Positions 37,461 through 50,277 of a stretch of DNA of 64,000 nucleotides are shown here, one piece after another. Each line of letters opens with the position of its first letter. Position 1 is the first letter of the stretch. The translations under genes and the position numbers were made by a program. The stretch is from Paracentrotus lividus (Eukaryota; Echinodermata; Echinoidea; Camarodonta; Echinidae). The notes beneath the pieces are model-generated. The model saw only the letters and a list, made by a program, of their open reading frames with translations. It was not told the DNA's origin and ran no database searches. The DNA is taken from positions 78,451,783-78,515,782 of the forward strand of contig CALNVZ010000174.1 in NCBI GenBank assembly GCA_940671915.1, read 5' to 3'.

Positions 37461-37581
37461 TTCATACGTTTGTTAACGTATACTCCTACTTGGACGACAT
37501 AGCTGGATAAATCTCCCAAGAACTACACGCTTTGTGCTATTGCTATCGTGAAACCTAGAAGTGTGCTTGTTCTTAAAGACG

Positions 37582-38476
37582 ATGTATTTAACACACCGTT
37601 TTTGTTACCATCATATTATTTCGATCTTGATATGTTTTGCTGTTCTCGTGGACATTTGTGAAGCGAGGAGAGGAGGCGGTGGAGCTCGCGGTGGAGGTAA
37701 GATACATCACAGCTTCTCAAGTAGATAGATAGCACGTGCATGACGCTATTCCATATAGGCAGTTTTCGAACTGTGTCGACGTGCCGCCTGAGGGAGGTCG
37801 AGAGGCAAATAATGGCAACCTTTGTCAAATAATTATATAACTAATGGTGGCCTCCTGACGCGCGACGCCCTTGCTGCGCTGCTTCTAGGTGCTGGTACTA
37901 GTCTTATGCCTCGATCACAGTTCGTAGCGGGGACACGTCCGGCGAGGGGAATCAGTCGTTTTTATAATTTCTCTACAGTGCGGTTCCAATTTTTGTTTTT
38001 TTCGCACGAGATTTACCCTCAGGGCGCCTATGATAGAGACCACTATTGTGTCATACCTCCTTCCCCCAATAGCTTCTTCTATTCCGTACGGTGAGTAGGA
38101 AAAGACACTTTTACCTTTACGTGGGGTTCGTGGCCAACTCCCTTACCATTTTATGTGCACACCGGAACATTTTCCAGTAGTTATGCTTTTAATATAGGGG
38201 AGCCGGGAAAATCGACTGCGTGCACTCGATTTTCCCGGCGTTTTTCTCAACCCGGTAGGCCGTAGAAAACCCGTGGAGTCACCAAAGGGACCCGAGCGGG
38301 GTTCTGCCGGTAGCCGTACGGGTTTCTGCCGGTAGCCGAACGGGCTCTGCCGGTGTTTTTCAGTGAGTCCTCCTAATAAAATATTGACAGGCCTCTTGCA
38401 ATACGGTCCCCGTGCGACTTTCCTGCGGCCCCCGCCAGGGCCCCTTAAGGGTTCCTGTTGAGACTATACGAGAAGG

Positions 38477-38532
<56 letters not shown>

Positions 38533-41500
38533 TTGTATATATATGGGGCAAGTCCAAGCTATTTGTTCCCGAGGTGGTGATTTTTCAACTTTTCGATCAT
38601 TTTTGTATCAAATGTGTCTGTGAGGTTTGAAAGGAACATATAATGTATCATATATCACCACAAAGTCTATGAAAAGGAGGTCAAAAGTTCATTTCAAGGT
38701 CATATGACGTCACAAGGCTCATTAATATTAGTGAAAAAATGATAAAATGCAATAAAAATGCTATTTTCAACCAATAGTTCTAAAGGTTTGTTACAGGAAT
38801 ACAACCAAAAAGTACATATTTTCTTTTTCAATATCATCATGGCTTCCTCTGGTGAAAATATCACAAACCTAGCACAAAACTTTCCATATTTTTATTCTTA
38901 AAGTATTCATGTCTCAGAAGAAGTCTCACAAAAGATACTGAGCTGATGTAAAATAATGTAATTTTATTACGCTCTCTCCCACCTTATTTAATGAAACAAA
39001 ATAAGTATTTTTTACATTGGTGTGTTGTATTATGTTTATTTTGTTTAATCAGCAGGATTTTTTTACACAATATGTTGCTACGCCTTGGCTACACCAAATG
39101 TTTAATGGAAAATATATCATGGAATAATTTGTCCCGTGTGTTACGTTGGCATAGTTTTGAAAACTTGACCTTGCCAAAAAAACTTTAAGTTGTATCGACA
39201 TTAAACTATGTATTTAGAAAGTTTATTACGTGGTTAAGAGGATGTGACTATGTAAGTTTTTATCTGCTCTTTAAATTCCTAGTATCATGTGAACAAATTC
39301 AAAATTGAATAACACCATTTTTTTCTGGTCCCATGTGTTACGAACAAATAAATTATCATAAATTAGAAATGAATTGAGTTATTTCAATTATTGTTTATGA
39401 TTTTGTTTAAGGTTCTTAGTACCTTCAAAAATATACCCAAGGATTGAGATTTCAATTCAAGATTTATCACAAAAGCCTATTTTTGTCTCTGAATGTCCCG
39501 TTTGTTACACTGCAAAATAGCGTGGACTTATATATGTATATTTATATATATGGGGGGGGGGGGCTGTATCAGGAAAGACCACTTTGGTCTTTTTAGATGA
39601 TTAGGACGAAGCATCTCATATCGTTTCCCAATGCATAGACCATCAATATCACTTTCAAATGAGTGTAATTTCTCTCCTAATGGGTGGAATGGGTGTACAA
39701 AATGAAAATAATATTTTGGATCAAAATTCGTCTCTGAACTATCGGTTTTATGGATGGATTTTATTTATTCATGTAAGATCTATCTATTTAGTGCATCTAA
39801 AAAAAAAAAAATAATAAAAATCTCGGGAGTCGAACTCAAGTCCTCTGGATGAGAGTCTGTTCCTCATGCCACTCGGCTAGTATTACTGATAGCAACAACT
39901 TGATTCCTAATTTTAATGAACCAAACTAGGATATATTAGTGCACGTTCAAGGCTTAGTTTTAGTAATTAATTTGTAAACGGTTCGGAAAATAAAAATCAG
40001 AATATATCAAAACGAATGATACAATACGCCGTCCGGGTCCCGGGGATGGTACTGTGATCGCCCCTTTAAGAACTTGAAATCTCTCGTCTCAGCTGACCAA
40101 TACATGTATAAGATGGTTTCACCATTGTGATTGATGGCGTCAACACTGATCAGTGGGTGTTACGCGTCATAATTATTATAACCATCCGTTGAAAAGATTC
40201 TCTTGTACACCTCTCGACCTTGTTGACACAGTTCGAAAACTCCCTATAATACAACATTTTAATAGTGACAACCAGATGACGACATAAGCAGACGAAAAGA
40301 CAGGTTAAATGATGTCAATACGATTATTTTGAAAATCGGGAAAAAAAAAATCGAATTATTCTGGATACGAAGACTAATGGCAAGTTTTTGGAAAAGGGAA
40401 ATTTGGTTTTATTTATGACATAAAATGAGTAATTGTTTCACAGTGGCGGATCCAGGATTTCGATGAGAAAGGGCCCAAATTGGAAATTGAAATTGGAAAG
40501 TTTGGTACACCCAAATTTTGTTCCCGTCACATCGGGCGAGCAAGGTACATACAAAAAAATTCACACGAAACTGGCCGTACGACGATTTATTTTTTAATTT
40601 ATTTTAATTTTTTCAATAAATTTTTTATTTACTTTTTTTTTCTGGGAGTGGGGGGCGGGGGCGGCCCCCTCTCCCGGCCCCGTCCTGGATCCGCGCCTAT
40701 CAAAAGTCGGCTAGGCGACGTATTGCAATACAAAGAGACAAGTAGACAATGTCATAGTTTTTGAAACAGGGAAAGTTGATTTATTTTGGAAGAAAAGACA
40801 ATAAGACGATTTTTTTTTGCATCTCAATAAGGCTGACCATGGACCTACTACCAGTAGGTCCATGGGCTGACTATCAAGACAAAAAGGCGGAAGGAAAAGT
40901 GTCATATAGGGTACATGCAGGTAATATGGGACAGCAGGTAATATGGGACACCTGAAGTAAATCATGTCGTGACCGTCGACCGGTGACCGATGACCGGTGT
41001 GAGCACCATAATGTTGTTCATATGAACTGTATACGTAAATATATCGTCGTGAGAGCATCTAATGCCGAAATTTCTCTGAGAAAATTGCTGAAAACCAAAA
41101 AGGTAGGTAAACTTACGGCATTTTTTTACCCTGATGTAAAATTTGATATTTCACAGAATGTGATGGTGAAAGAGTGTTTGAGGGGGTAACCTCAATTGTT
41201 TTGTATATTTAGTAAGCTTATAGTTTCATTTTGATCATACTAGCGTGTACAGGTCAATTTGTTTTAGTGAAGGGGTGCAATGTTGCATTAAATGCTTGCC
41301 TGACACAGCAACATTAGTGCAGGTAATATGGGACATCCAAAATGGCGGAAATGATTCTGGTACTTAGTATTGGGATGAGGCATCAATCTCTTTGCTACGA
41401 TTTTTTAGGGTATATTCACAGTATATAATTAATATAAATAACTTATTGTAGGCCTATATTGACTTGTATATAATGAAAATGATATCAAAATAATATTTAA

Positions 41501-44500
41501 AAAAGAAATAATATACAAAATACATAACAATGAAATATATAGTCAAAGGTTTTACTGAAGGGTCTTATAATTTCAAATTTTATCTTAAAGTTAATGATTT
41601 TCAACATTTTAAACAAATTCCAGACATGGTAGAGTAATTGTAGTTTTTAAAACGTACATTAAATACATGTCCCATATTACCTGCACATGCAGGTAATATG
41701 GGCACTTTGGTAATGACGTCAACATTTGAATATTGCAGACAGGGGGGTTGGTGATAATTGTTTTTCTTCACAATAAAAGTTAGAGCAGTAGTTATTGATT
41801 CATATAAACAAAGATTAGACTGTGTGTCATTTCGTAATTTTATAGTCTAAAGCCATTTCTAAAAAAGAGGCCTCTATAAGCTTTTAGAACCATTTTTAGG
41901 TAAAAGTTGGGAACCAGTCTATTTCACATAATTCAAGTGTGCTGAATCTGATAAGACCGGTTCCCAAGCCGATTTCTCACGTTTTCACCACCTAATTTGC
42001 ATAAACAGAATGGCCGCCAAATTAACAATTTTTGAGCTTCTGTCTCCACTCTACCCTTGTTGTATCGCACTCACAATAAATATCATATTAATTTGCTAGA
42101 ATAAGCATTAGAATTTAAGAAAATAATAAATTTAATGTTTTGAAACTAATCAATTATGCAAATCTATGCAAGTTTGCAACCTTATATGCTATACTATTTT
42201 ATGACGGATGCCCATTAATTTCGTTAAAAAAAAAAATTCTTTGTTTTTCCACTTGACTTTAAACAAGGTCTGTGAAAAAATAGTCACGTGAAAAATAATA
42301 AACTTTAAGGATGATTGCGGTCTTTTACCACAGGTATGTAGGCACAAACACACAAAAAAACCTAACATTTGGGCAGCAACGGAAACACATGCGCACATGC
42401 TCACACCGCACACACCCAGCCACACACACACACATACACACGCACACACGCACGAACACGCACGCACGCACTCATCTGCATGTACAATAGGCACTTTCAT
42501 ACCAAGTGTTTACCATCTGACCATTGAGCCTACTTCTTCTGCCATTCTTGTCACTACCTTAAAGATAATGTGATGTAGTGGGAGAGATGAACAAATTATC
42601 TTGAGCTTTCAAATTATTTTCATGGTATTTAAATAGAATATTGTAGTAGAAATTTCCACTACAAAGGATTGCTCTTCAAATTGTTATCAACCTTTCCCTA
42701 TCACTAAGAGACAGTTCCTTCCACAATTCATTCTTAAGACCATAACAATTATTTTCGCTTTAAATTTGAATAACACTGACCGGTGTTTATTACATGATTG
42801 TGCTCTGAGGTTAAATTCTTTCAGGTCTACAAGGGTACAGAGTTCCATCAGCTAGGCGCATACCAGAAGATGTTCCTTGGTCTGCTCTTTCCCACACTCA
42901 CACTTATTTTGTCCATCTTCGCTGTATCCCCATTTTCCGTTAGGACCTTACACTGTCCTGTGCCAACGGTGCCTGTGCATGTCCTAAGGTGGTTCAGGCA
43001 TGACTAGGTGTGCTATGGCTCATCAGAACCTGATGAGAGAGATTCTTTTGTACATTTGTTTGGCATTTATTTGAGGTGGCTGGTCCACAGAGATGGTCTT
43101 CGATTGTGTGTAGAGCTAACAAGGGAGTGAAGTAAACTATGTCTTGATTCCAGTCTCTATTTGGCATGATTGTAATTATATAGAGGATATGGAGGGGTTA
43201 TCCCAATCTGGTGTTAGCTAGCTTCTTTAGAAGTTATTCCTGGCTCCTAGTTTTGCTTTGTCGTGGCAATATGCTTCTTATATGTAAGGGAACAATGTAA
43301 TGTCAAATTTAGGTAGATCAGCGCAGGGACATGTTTGAGCAGTTGATGTAGATTTCCGTATTATCTGATCCTCAATTGTCGTTGGGCACCTGTGTTTTAG
43401 AGGTGAAAGAAACTTATTTGACTGTTTTCAGAATTCACTAGCAAAGGATTTGCAGCATTTAAACGAGTTATTTTGACTTCTTCACAGGACTTTTCACGTG
43501 AGGCAATGCAGAGGTCATCAACACACAAGAAACTCTTTACATTGGGGTGTACTGGTTGGTGATTAGTGTACATGTTGAAGAGCAGAGGGGCCAGGACACT
43601 CCCTTGTGGGAAGCCATTTTTCTGCTTGCCATGAACGTCGACATAAAACCGTCTATATGAAAGCAGATCTTATTTGAATCTCGTTAGTTTGTAATCAAAA
43701 GGAGAGAGTTCATTCATTATGATTTGTATAATCACGCAGTAGTTACTTGAACATTATTCGAATAATTCCAGGCACGGATCAAAAGGGTCAACTGGCCTGC
43801 CCCCCCCCCCCTGCAAAAAATAATTAAAAAAAAAAAATAATAATAATAATTGACCGACGAAGCAGATTGAACACTACACCTGTGGCCAAAACAATTTTTG
43901 CTCCGTGCCTACGTATATGGGTCATTGCTGCACTCAATGATTTGGTTACCATCCACGACTTTTTCTACATTCTGGACAAACTCATAGCAACTTCCTGAAT
44001 TGCTACTTTCAGGACTTTAAGATGAGGTTCAAGGAATTCACATCAGTTTACCAGTTCTTCCAGCCTGTAGGCATTCCAATGGAGTGTGCTATCTATCAAG
44101 TCCTATTTGTCATTGCAAAAGAGAAAGTAACTACATGTACATGTATCGCTGCATTTTCAAGTTGAAGAGATACTAAGATCAAACCTGGATTCAAGCTGCA
44201 AGAAATACGAGCTTCCATGGATGACCTGAATTGACTCAATCGATGAAGGCTATTAAGCACATGGACCAACTGATAAGCGGGTGCATGAAGTTCAAACCAA
44301 AGAAATCAAGGAAGGGTAGATGACCGGACACGCTACAGTGTACCGGATGCGGTCATTCCAAAAATATCAGAAGCCCCTGTCCAGAGCTTGTGGTGATAGT
44401 TCAATAAGGAGCTGTCTCACAAGAACCAGATTAATGAGGTCCAGGCGATGTGAAAGATGGACTGAAATATATCAACATATGTGCCCTCCCAAGTAAATTG

Positions 44501-47500
44501 AAGTTGTGGTGCCTGAAGTTTGGGTTCTTCCCCTGATGATGGCCACTGATGCTGTACGAAATAGGAATGATGCATATATTGAAAGGATAGGACAATTAAT
44601 ATCTGATAAACACGTTTTAATTTTCCATGCACAACAAACATTAGCATCAATGGACATTTCACAAAGCTTATCCTACCCCTGATCGCTGTTGCGGAGGAGA
44701 GGGGTTGAGAGGAGAAGAAGGCTAACATGTACGTTCTAAACATGGATAAGGCAGTTGGCCTCGTGCAGCAAGGAGCTTGGTGTCGATTGGAATGCCTTGA
44801 ACCACAGTCCCTGTCCTGGAAAGACATACATGTAGATGATGAAAACAGGTACACCCAAGTTCTTGCTACAAGCATCAATGATGTCTGTCCTCCCCACACA
44901 ACCTGAGGAAGTTGGCCAAGGCCGAGAACGAGACCTGCCACAAATGAGGAAAAGAGGACTCACACAAGCACATTCTATCAAATTAATTCCCACGTCTATC
45001 TTGAAGAAAGCTCATATACTTGGAAGCACAATGAGATCCTGTGAGTGCTTAGCAATGCCCTAGAGAATGCTATCGACAGGGCAGACCAAACCAAAACATC
45101 TAATTCCCCTGTGATGATCTCATTCGTAAAGACAGGGATGTACACTGTCCAGAGTCAACAAGAAAGGTAGACAAGACAAAGCTCACTCCTTCGTCTAAGC
45201 AAGAAACTGGCAGTTGGTTCAAATGGAACAGCAGATGACATTCTCCAGTGTAATTGTAAATGTGACTAGATATGGTAGTCTGCATGATCCCGGGAGTCTA
45301 AGTTGGTATAACTCTCTGTGAATTGACTCTCCTTTGGGAGGAGATGGCCCATACGTACAAGGCATCAAAGTATGCTGGACTAACATGTATGACAGAATGC
45401 AAGGAGAGGATGGAAGGTAGACTTCTACCCAGTGGTAGATAACCAATATACTGACATCTTCCTCTCAAGGATGGGAATAACCAATAGAGAGAAGCTGGCT
45501 ATGGACTTCATGGAGATCGCTTCCTGTACAATGTGTTGAATGTCATCATTCAAACGTTGCATTATTTTTCATTGATCTTTATGTGTCCATTTTGATAGAT
45601 TTCGTGCAAAACAAAGAAATACAAAATAAATTTGCATAAAAATATAACAAATGAGCGTCGAGCTTACATTATATATATTTATATATATATATATATATAT
45701 ATTCTTTTTTACAATGATTTCAAAATGTTGGGAAGGATGTCTCAATTATATCTGAATATCTAATATCTGAAAGTTGAAGAACTCTTGAGCTAATTTGATC
45801 AAGTTACCCATGTTATAGCATGTAAGGTCTCAAACATGCATTAATTTGAATAATAAATTGGTTCTGAAACATCAAATTGATTATTTTCTAAAAGTCTTAT
45901 GATCAGTCGAGCAAGTTTACACAATAATCAAAGTGACTACAAAATAATGCGGCCATTACGAAGTTAAAAAGTGGATACAACCAAGAAGGAGTGTAGACAT
46001 AAGGCCTAAGCTAAAAAAAAAATGGTCAATTTGGCAGCCATTTTGATTATGCAAATTAGGTGTTGAAAACGTTAAAAGGCAGCTTGGGAACTACAATGTA
46101 GTCTTATCAGACTAAGCACACTTAAATTATTTGAAATAGACCGGTTCCCAACTTTAAACTAAAGAATGAAGAACTCTTGAGAGCTAATTTGATCAAGTTA
46201 GAGCATGACTTGTAAGGTCGCAAACATGCATAAATTTGCATAATTAATGAATTTAGAAACATCAAATTGATTTTTTCTTAAATTGTTATACTCAGTCTAG
46301 CAAGTTTACATAATAATCAATGTGAGTGCAAAATAATGCGGCTCATTATACAGTTAAAAAGTGAATATAACCAGGGAGGAGTGGAGACATACATGTAAGC
46401 TCGAAAATAGTCAATTTTGCGGCTATTTTGTTTATGCAAATTAGGTGGTTACAACGTGAAAAATCGGCTTGTGAACCGTTCTTATCAGAATCAGCACTCT
46501 TGAATTATGTGAAATAGACCAGCTCTCAACTTTTAACATAAACCTAAACTCTTGAGCTAATTTGATCAAGTTATTGCCCCTTTGTAGCATATAAGGTCGT
46601 AAACATGCATAAATTTGCATAATTAATGAATTTATAAACATAAAATCAATTATTTATTAAATTGTAATGCTCAGTTTAGCAAGTTTACATATTAATCAAT
46701 GTGACTGTAAAATACTTCGGCCGTTACGAGGGTAAAACTTGGACACAACCAGGGAGGAATAGAGACATAAGCTAAAAAAATTGTCAAATTGGCGGCCATT
46801 TTCTTTATGCAAATTAGGTGGTGAAAACGTGAGAAATCGGCTTGGGAACCGGTCTTATCAGATTCAGCACACTTGAATTATGAGAAATAGACTGGTTCCC
46901 AACTTTTAGTTTTTACCTAAAAATGCTTCTAAAAGTCATATTTTGCCTAAATGGCTCTAGTCTATTATGCAAATTAGGCAAATGAGCTTAGGGGGTCCAT
47001 ATTACCTGCATGTACCCTACTCGTCATCTTGTCCCAAACAAGTCGAAATGCCGTATTTCATCAGATCGTCATCTTTTCTTATAGGTCTAGGATGTTTGAC
47101 TTGGCGAGTTCCAATATTACTCATCATCTTGTCTTTTTGTCCATGCAGTACACCATGAAGTACCTCATTATTCCCCAAATAAGTACAGCTTGTGTGATGC
47201 TGTGATGAATCTTATTATGTTTTTTTCCTTCAATATTATTATTTTTTTTTTGTCTTGCAGGATATCGACGCTCACCTCGCGTCCGCGTCTACGGCTACGG
47301 TTCCGGCTCCAGATATGGCTCCGGCAACTCCGACAACTCCCCCTCTGGCTCCTACTCGGTTAACCTGGTCTTCAAGATAACATTTGGTGTAGTGGGAGCT
47401 ATCATTGTCCTTGCCGGGATCATCTTCCCATGTTACATATGTTGCCAACATGATGAAATCGAAGAACATAGCGCTGATGCTTCTGCCACTGAGGATAAGA

Positions 47501-47727
47501 CCAATCAAGGCAAAACTGCCACCACCACCACAAATGACCACGCACTTCAGGGCCTGCAACCTACTACCCATCCAGATTATGGAGCAACTTCTAAAGAAAG
47601 ACAGGATGATAAGGCATCACTATACCAGTCGGAGATGACACCACCCAGTTACAGTGAGGTCGTTAATGCACCAGGAAACACTTATCCGACGAAGGATGCT
47701 GCTTATGAAAATAAAGGGATGGAGTAG
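37582..47727 (+). CDS. Gene C: PPSY-tail single-pass membrane protein, two exons
   Basis: Exon 1 is 37582-37696 (38 codons plus 1 nt, donor GTAAG). Exon 2 is 47261-47727 (acceptor CTTGCAG, stop TAG). Together they give about 193 residues. Residues 1-28 are a signal peptide (MYLTHRFCYHHIISILICF..., ending near DICEA), then RRGGGGARGG. The ectodomain is short and Tyr/Ser/Gly/Arg rich (YRRSPRVRVYGYGSGSRYGS). One helix follows (ITFGVVGAIIVLAGIIFPCY) with ICCQHDE just inside; the cysteines could be acylated. The tail carries DHALQGLQPTTHPDYGATS, then MTPPSYSEVVNAPGNTYPT and AAYENKGME. PPSY (WW-binding type), YSEV (YxxPhi type) and YENK (pYxN, Grb2-SH2 type) are candidate signals. The 9.6-kb intron is lengthened by two TIR insertions (37907-40066, 40909-47017). 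It is closely related to locus B exon 2. Confidence 0.85.
37907..40066. mobile_element. TA-flanked TIR element in gene C intron
   Basis: Left end TA/TGCCTCGATCACAGTTCG and right end GGTACTGTGATCGCCCCTT/TA are inverted. The empty site in locus B reads AGTCTTAAGACCTTGAAATC (about 26986), which fixes the boundaries. The first 500 bp (GCCGGTAGCCGTACGGG, TTCCCGGCGTTTTTC, CCCGTGGAGTCA) match the element at 56002-57559. The rest holds a (TA)n tract (38460-38528), AT-rich text and three GTCCC.TGTGTTACG-type words (39131, 39328, 39495). There is no transposase. Confidence 0.8.
39815..39895 (-). other. Degenerate tRNA-like sequence
   Basis: On the minus strand TAGCCGAGTGGC fits an A box and GAGTTCGACTCCC fits a T-arm/B box, with CTCT/AGAG as a short anticodon-like stem around CATCC. 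The anticodon loop is too small and no acceptor stem pairs, so this is a tRNA-derived relic and not a gene. Confidence 0.35.
40443..40699. mobile_element. MITE with GGCGGATCCAGGA ends (locus C copy)
   Basis: Same element and same relative position as 27632-27891. Its ends are GTGGCGGATCCAGGA and TCCTGGATCCGCGCC, with a GC-rich block (GGGGGCGGGGGCGGCC) near the right end. Confidence 0.7.
40839..40872. repeat. 27-bp perfect hairpin with flanking GGCTGAC duplication
   Basis: CATGGACCTACT and AGTAGGTCCATG are exact 12-bp inverted arms around ACC. The hairpin lies between two GGCTGAC copies (40832-40838 and 40866-40872). Locus B at the same point has one GGCTGAC and no hairpin (28021), so 34 bp were gained in C. 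Confidence 0.85.
42790..43760 (-). pseudogene. Jockey-like reverse transcriptase relic
   Basis: On the minus strand, 43640 down to 43500 reads NGFPQGSVLAPLLFNMYTN and then a decayed catalytic motif (CVDD for YADD) and LCIASREKSCEE. Further down, KKHIATTKA-like text matches the thumb region of Jockey-type elements. Several stops and frameshifts are present. It is inside the 40909-47017 element. Confidence 0.65.
43770..43910. mobile_element. Small MITE with AGGCACGGA ends
   Basis: AGGCACGGATCAAAAGGGTC on the left and TTTTTGCTCCGTGCCT on the right are inverted, with a C run and A/T-rich centre of about 110 bp. It lies between the two retroelement relics. Confidence 0.55.
44080..45560 (+). pseudogene. 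Decayed retroelement coding region (post-RT type), plus strand
   Basis: Broken frames in the plus direction give MKFKPKKSRKG (44289), QGAWCRLECLEPQSLSWKDI (44767), SYTWKHNEIL.VLSNALENAI followed by ISFVKTG (about 45010-45135), and DIFLSRMGITNREKLAMDF (45450). The order and motifs resemble the region downstream of the RT domain in a group of animal non-LTR elements. This is family knowledge from recall and is tentative. Many stops and shifts are present; the long minus-strand frame at 44417-44941 is a shadow. Confidence 0.4.
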
Positions 47728-49196
47728 CTACAGGATAATAATAGTAATGATAAATAATGATATAGGATTTCCCGGTCATATTCGGAAGTTCTTCAGGAAA
47801 ATTGCTGATTTTTAATCGTTACTGCATTTCGGATGAATTTGATTGCTGGAAGTGTAAAATCGAAAAGAGAGTTAAGAATTTACCTGAAAACTAATTTGTA
47901 ATTTCAGAGCACGCCATAATATCTTCCATTAACCCTAATACTCCCGGGGGCATAATGCCCCCCCCCTCGACATTTCTCGCGATAAATCCGCTGCGCAAAA
48001 TTTTTTGACCGCACTGTTCGCTGACTTTTTACTTTCAAGTCTCGCGCAACTTTTGAGACCAAATTTGCGACGCCCGGTACGCGGTTACGAAATTACGTAG
48101 CATTATGTAAGTGCATGTCAGACCCAAAATTGCTCAAAAACGTAATTTCATGTACAAATTCAATACAAAATGTGTTTTCAGCTTAAATTCATAACTGAGT
48201 GAACATTTTTACTTTCATTTATATGATGCTATTGCTGAAATAATGTCCCCTATAAATTTTGTCGAAAAAACAATAACAATAAATAGTAGAAAAAAAAAAC
48301 ACAGAAATACTTTTAAAAAATATAAAAAACAATAAAATACATAAGAAATCGATCTTGGTAACGGTTTTTTTTTTTTTTTCATTCACAATTGTTCTGAATG
48401 TTATAAAGAATATTTTCATCACAAAACTTAGCATTCTAGGAGCATTATTTAGTGAATTAGAGCAAAAAGGTATGATTTAATGAATAAGTTAGCATAATTA
48501 ATTCATATAAAATAAATTATATGAATTTAGTGAAATTTATCTATGCAACCGCGTATATTACGTCATTCTTTACCATCGCGCAAATTTTCGCCGCGATCGC
48601 GCGATCCGCGGCCGAGATCTTAAGGGGGGCCGTAAAGGTTAAAGTAGATTCATGAACTGTGGCTAGCGGAAGGGCGTAATAGTTTTCGTATACTAGTAAT
48701 TAGTAGTATATGCTACATGAAGACTGTATAGTATAGGTTTTCCCGGTCAGTTTAAACTATCTCCGATCAATTCGACATTTCTTACAAGCACTTTCGTCCG
48801 AAATGTGATCGCAATAAGAAATCTAAACGTTAATTCAATTGACCGATAGCTCCGCTCCATGAGGTATCGTTTAAATTGAATGAACATAAACGAATTCGAT
48901 TGCAAAGAGTTTAGAATTGACCGGGAAAACCTATATTAAGTAGTGGAGAGGTTTTGTGTTATTGAATAAAACACACCAGGGATATCTTCCTGAACACAAT
49001 ATGCCTAACCTGTCCGGTTCCAATTAACCAAGAAAAAGATTGAAGTACTTTATACTTTATATTTATTTGTTCAAATACATTTCGCTATATTCAAGTTGAT
49101 AACGTAAAATTGTTTTACTTAGTAACGGGCTAAGGATAAAAACATTTTTTTTTACATTGCATGACTATAAGTCAAATGTTAGTGGATGTACTAATC
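47728..49196. other. Gene C 3' flank
   Basis: Apart from the MITE at 47943-48638 it matches the locus B flank. AATAAA at 48965-48970 within ATTGAATAAAACACACCAGG is the conserved poly(A) candidate, about 1.24 kb after the stop (about 0.54 kb without the MITE). Confidence 0.5.
47943..48638. mobile_element. piggyBac-like MITE with TTAA flanks
   Basis: TTAA lies on both sides (47939-47942, 48639-48642), with ends CCCTAATACTCCCGGGGG and CCCCCCTTAAG-type GGGGGGCCGTAAAGG that are imperfect inverted repeats. Locus B lacks it at the matching point (about 29460). TTAA duplication is the hallmark of piggyBac. There is no coding sequence. Confidence 0.75.
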
Positions 49197-49356
49197 AGGG
49201 GTCGCGGAGCGTTTTTGAAAGAGGAGGGGCTGAGCCGAAAGTGGGGGGCTGAACAGGCTAAAAATCACAAATGTATGGTCATTTTTGCATTTTTGTACAC
49301 GTTTGCTGAAAAAAGTGGGGGCTAAATTCCCCCCCCCCCCGGTTCCGCGGCCCCTG
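49197..49356. mobile_element. hAT-like MITE with CAGGGG ends
   Basis: CAGGGGTCGCGGAGCG and GGTTCCGCGGCCCCTG are inverted ends, flanked by CTAAT on both sides. CAGGGG termini are typical of hAT elements, but a full 8-bp duplication is not seen. It is related to 19553-19731. Confidence 0.65.
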
Positions 49357-50277
49357 CTAATTTAGTATGTGATGTATACGAAAACCAAGCAGTTAACCCC
49401 AAAATAAAAAGTTAAAACCGACTAATTCGAGTGGTTTGTGTTATGTGTGCCCAACGTCTTCTCAATGGAAACTGTCAACGGTATACTGTTAAATTATACA
49501 GTGTGTTCCTAAAAAGGTAACCGAAGTTCAAAGGTCATTAATTTAAAAAGTAAATAGTTCATTCTTTTGATTTGTTTACTAAAATACTAAGTTACTCATC
49601 GACTTTAATTTGAGACATTGCCTACGTCCATATTGTCAAGGGTCACAGAGTTATGGTCCTTTGAAGGTGCAAGGTACAAAACCCACTTTTTCCAAGTTTT
49701 TCGTTTGTAGGGTACGAAACCAATCGTTTGTAATTTCTTGGTTTCATCTTTTGGGGTATTTTTTTTCACACAAAGTTTCAATGAAATGTAATCTCATTTG
49801 CCAAAGAACCTATCTCACTGGCAATGAGATGGGTGCGCAATTACGAGTCCTTTGAGCCGTGGAGACGTCGTGGTGACGTCTTCAGAGACTTCGAGGCGTC
49901 GTGAGAAAATCGAACGAAAGGCTAAAAAATTGTCAAACATGTTCGATTTCTTTCTAATCGCCAGCAAGTCTCGACAACATCTCTGCGATGTCGTGGATAC
50001 TTCAGGGATGTCGCAGCAACCCCGCAGAGACGTCACAGAGACTTGCTCGCGTCTGAAATAAAAGATTGAACATGTTTGACATTTGCTTGGTTTTCTCGCT
50101 ACTTTCTGGAGACTCAGGAGACGTCACGGCGACCTCTCCGAGACTCCAGAGACTCATAAGCGAGAATGCACCTCATTACCATTGAGAAATTCACTTTAGC
50201 AAAGAAGATAACATTTCATTGAAACTTACTGAAGAAGATTCAATGACACCAACTACTTTTAAAAGGTTTGTTTTATA

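Larger units (their letters stand above)
40909..47017. mobile_element. 6.1-kb TIR element in gene C intron, carrying retroelement relics
   Basis: Ends TA/GGGTACATGCAGGTAATATG and CATATTACCTGCATGTACCC/TA are inverted. Locus B has the uninterrupted site (GTGTCATAAACTTC, about 28060). Subterminal arms (about 41870-42160 and 46780-46990) are inverted copies sharing TTGGGAACC.GTCTATTTCA and GCAAATTAGGTGGTGAAAAC. The end word GCAGGTAATATGGGAC recurs near 40917, 40934, 41321 and 41670-41700. Three tandem units of about 385 bp lie at 45776-46900. Two retroelement relics in opposite orientation (42790-43760, 44080-45560) sit in the middle. It has no transposase of its own. Confidence 0.8.

Noticed and set aside
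39815..39895. Functional tRNA gene on the minus strand
   Set aside because: A and B box-like words are present, but acceptor and anticodon stems do not form.
44417..44941. 174-codon minus-strand frame
   Set aside because: Plus-strand fragments here show a retroelement-like motif order, so this is a shadow of a decayed coding region.
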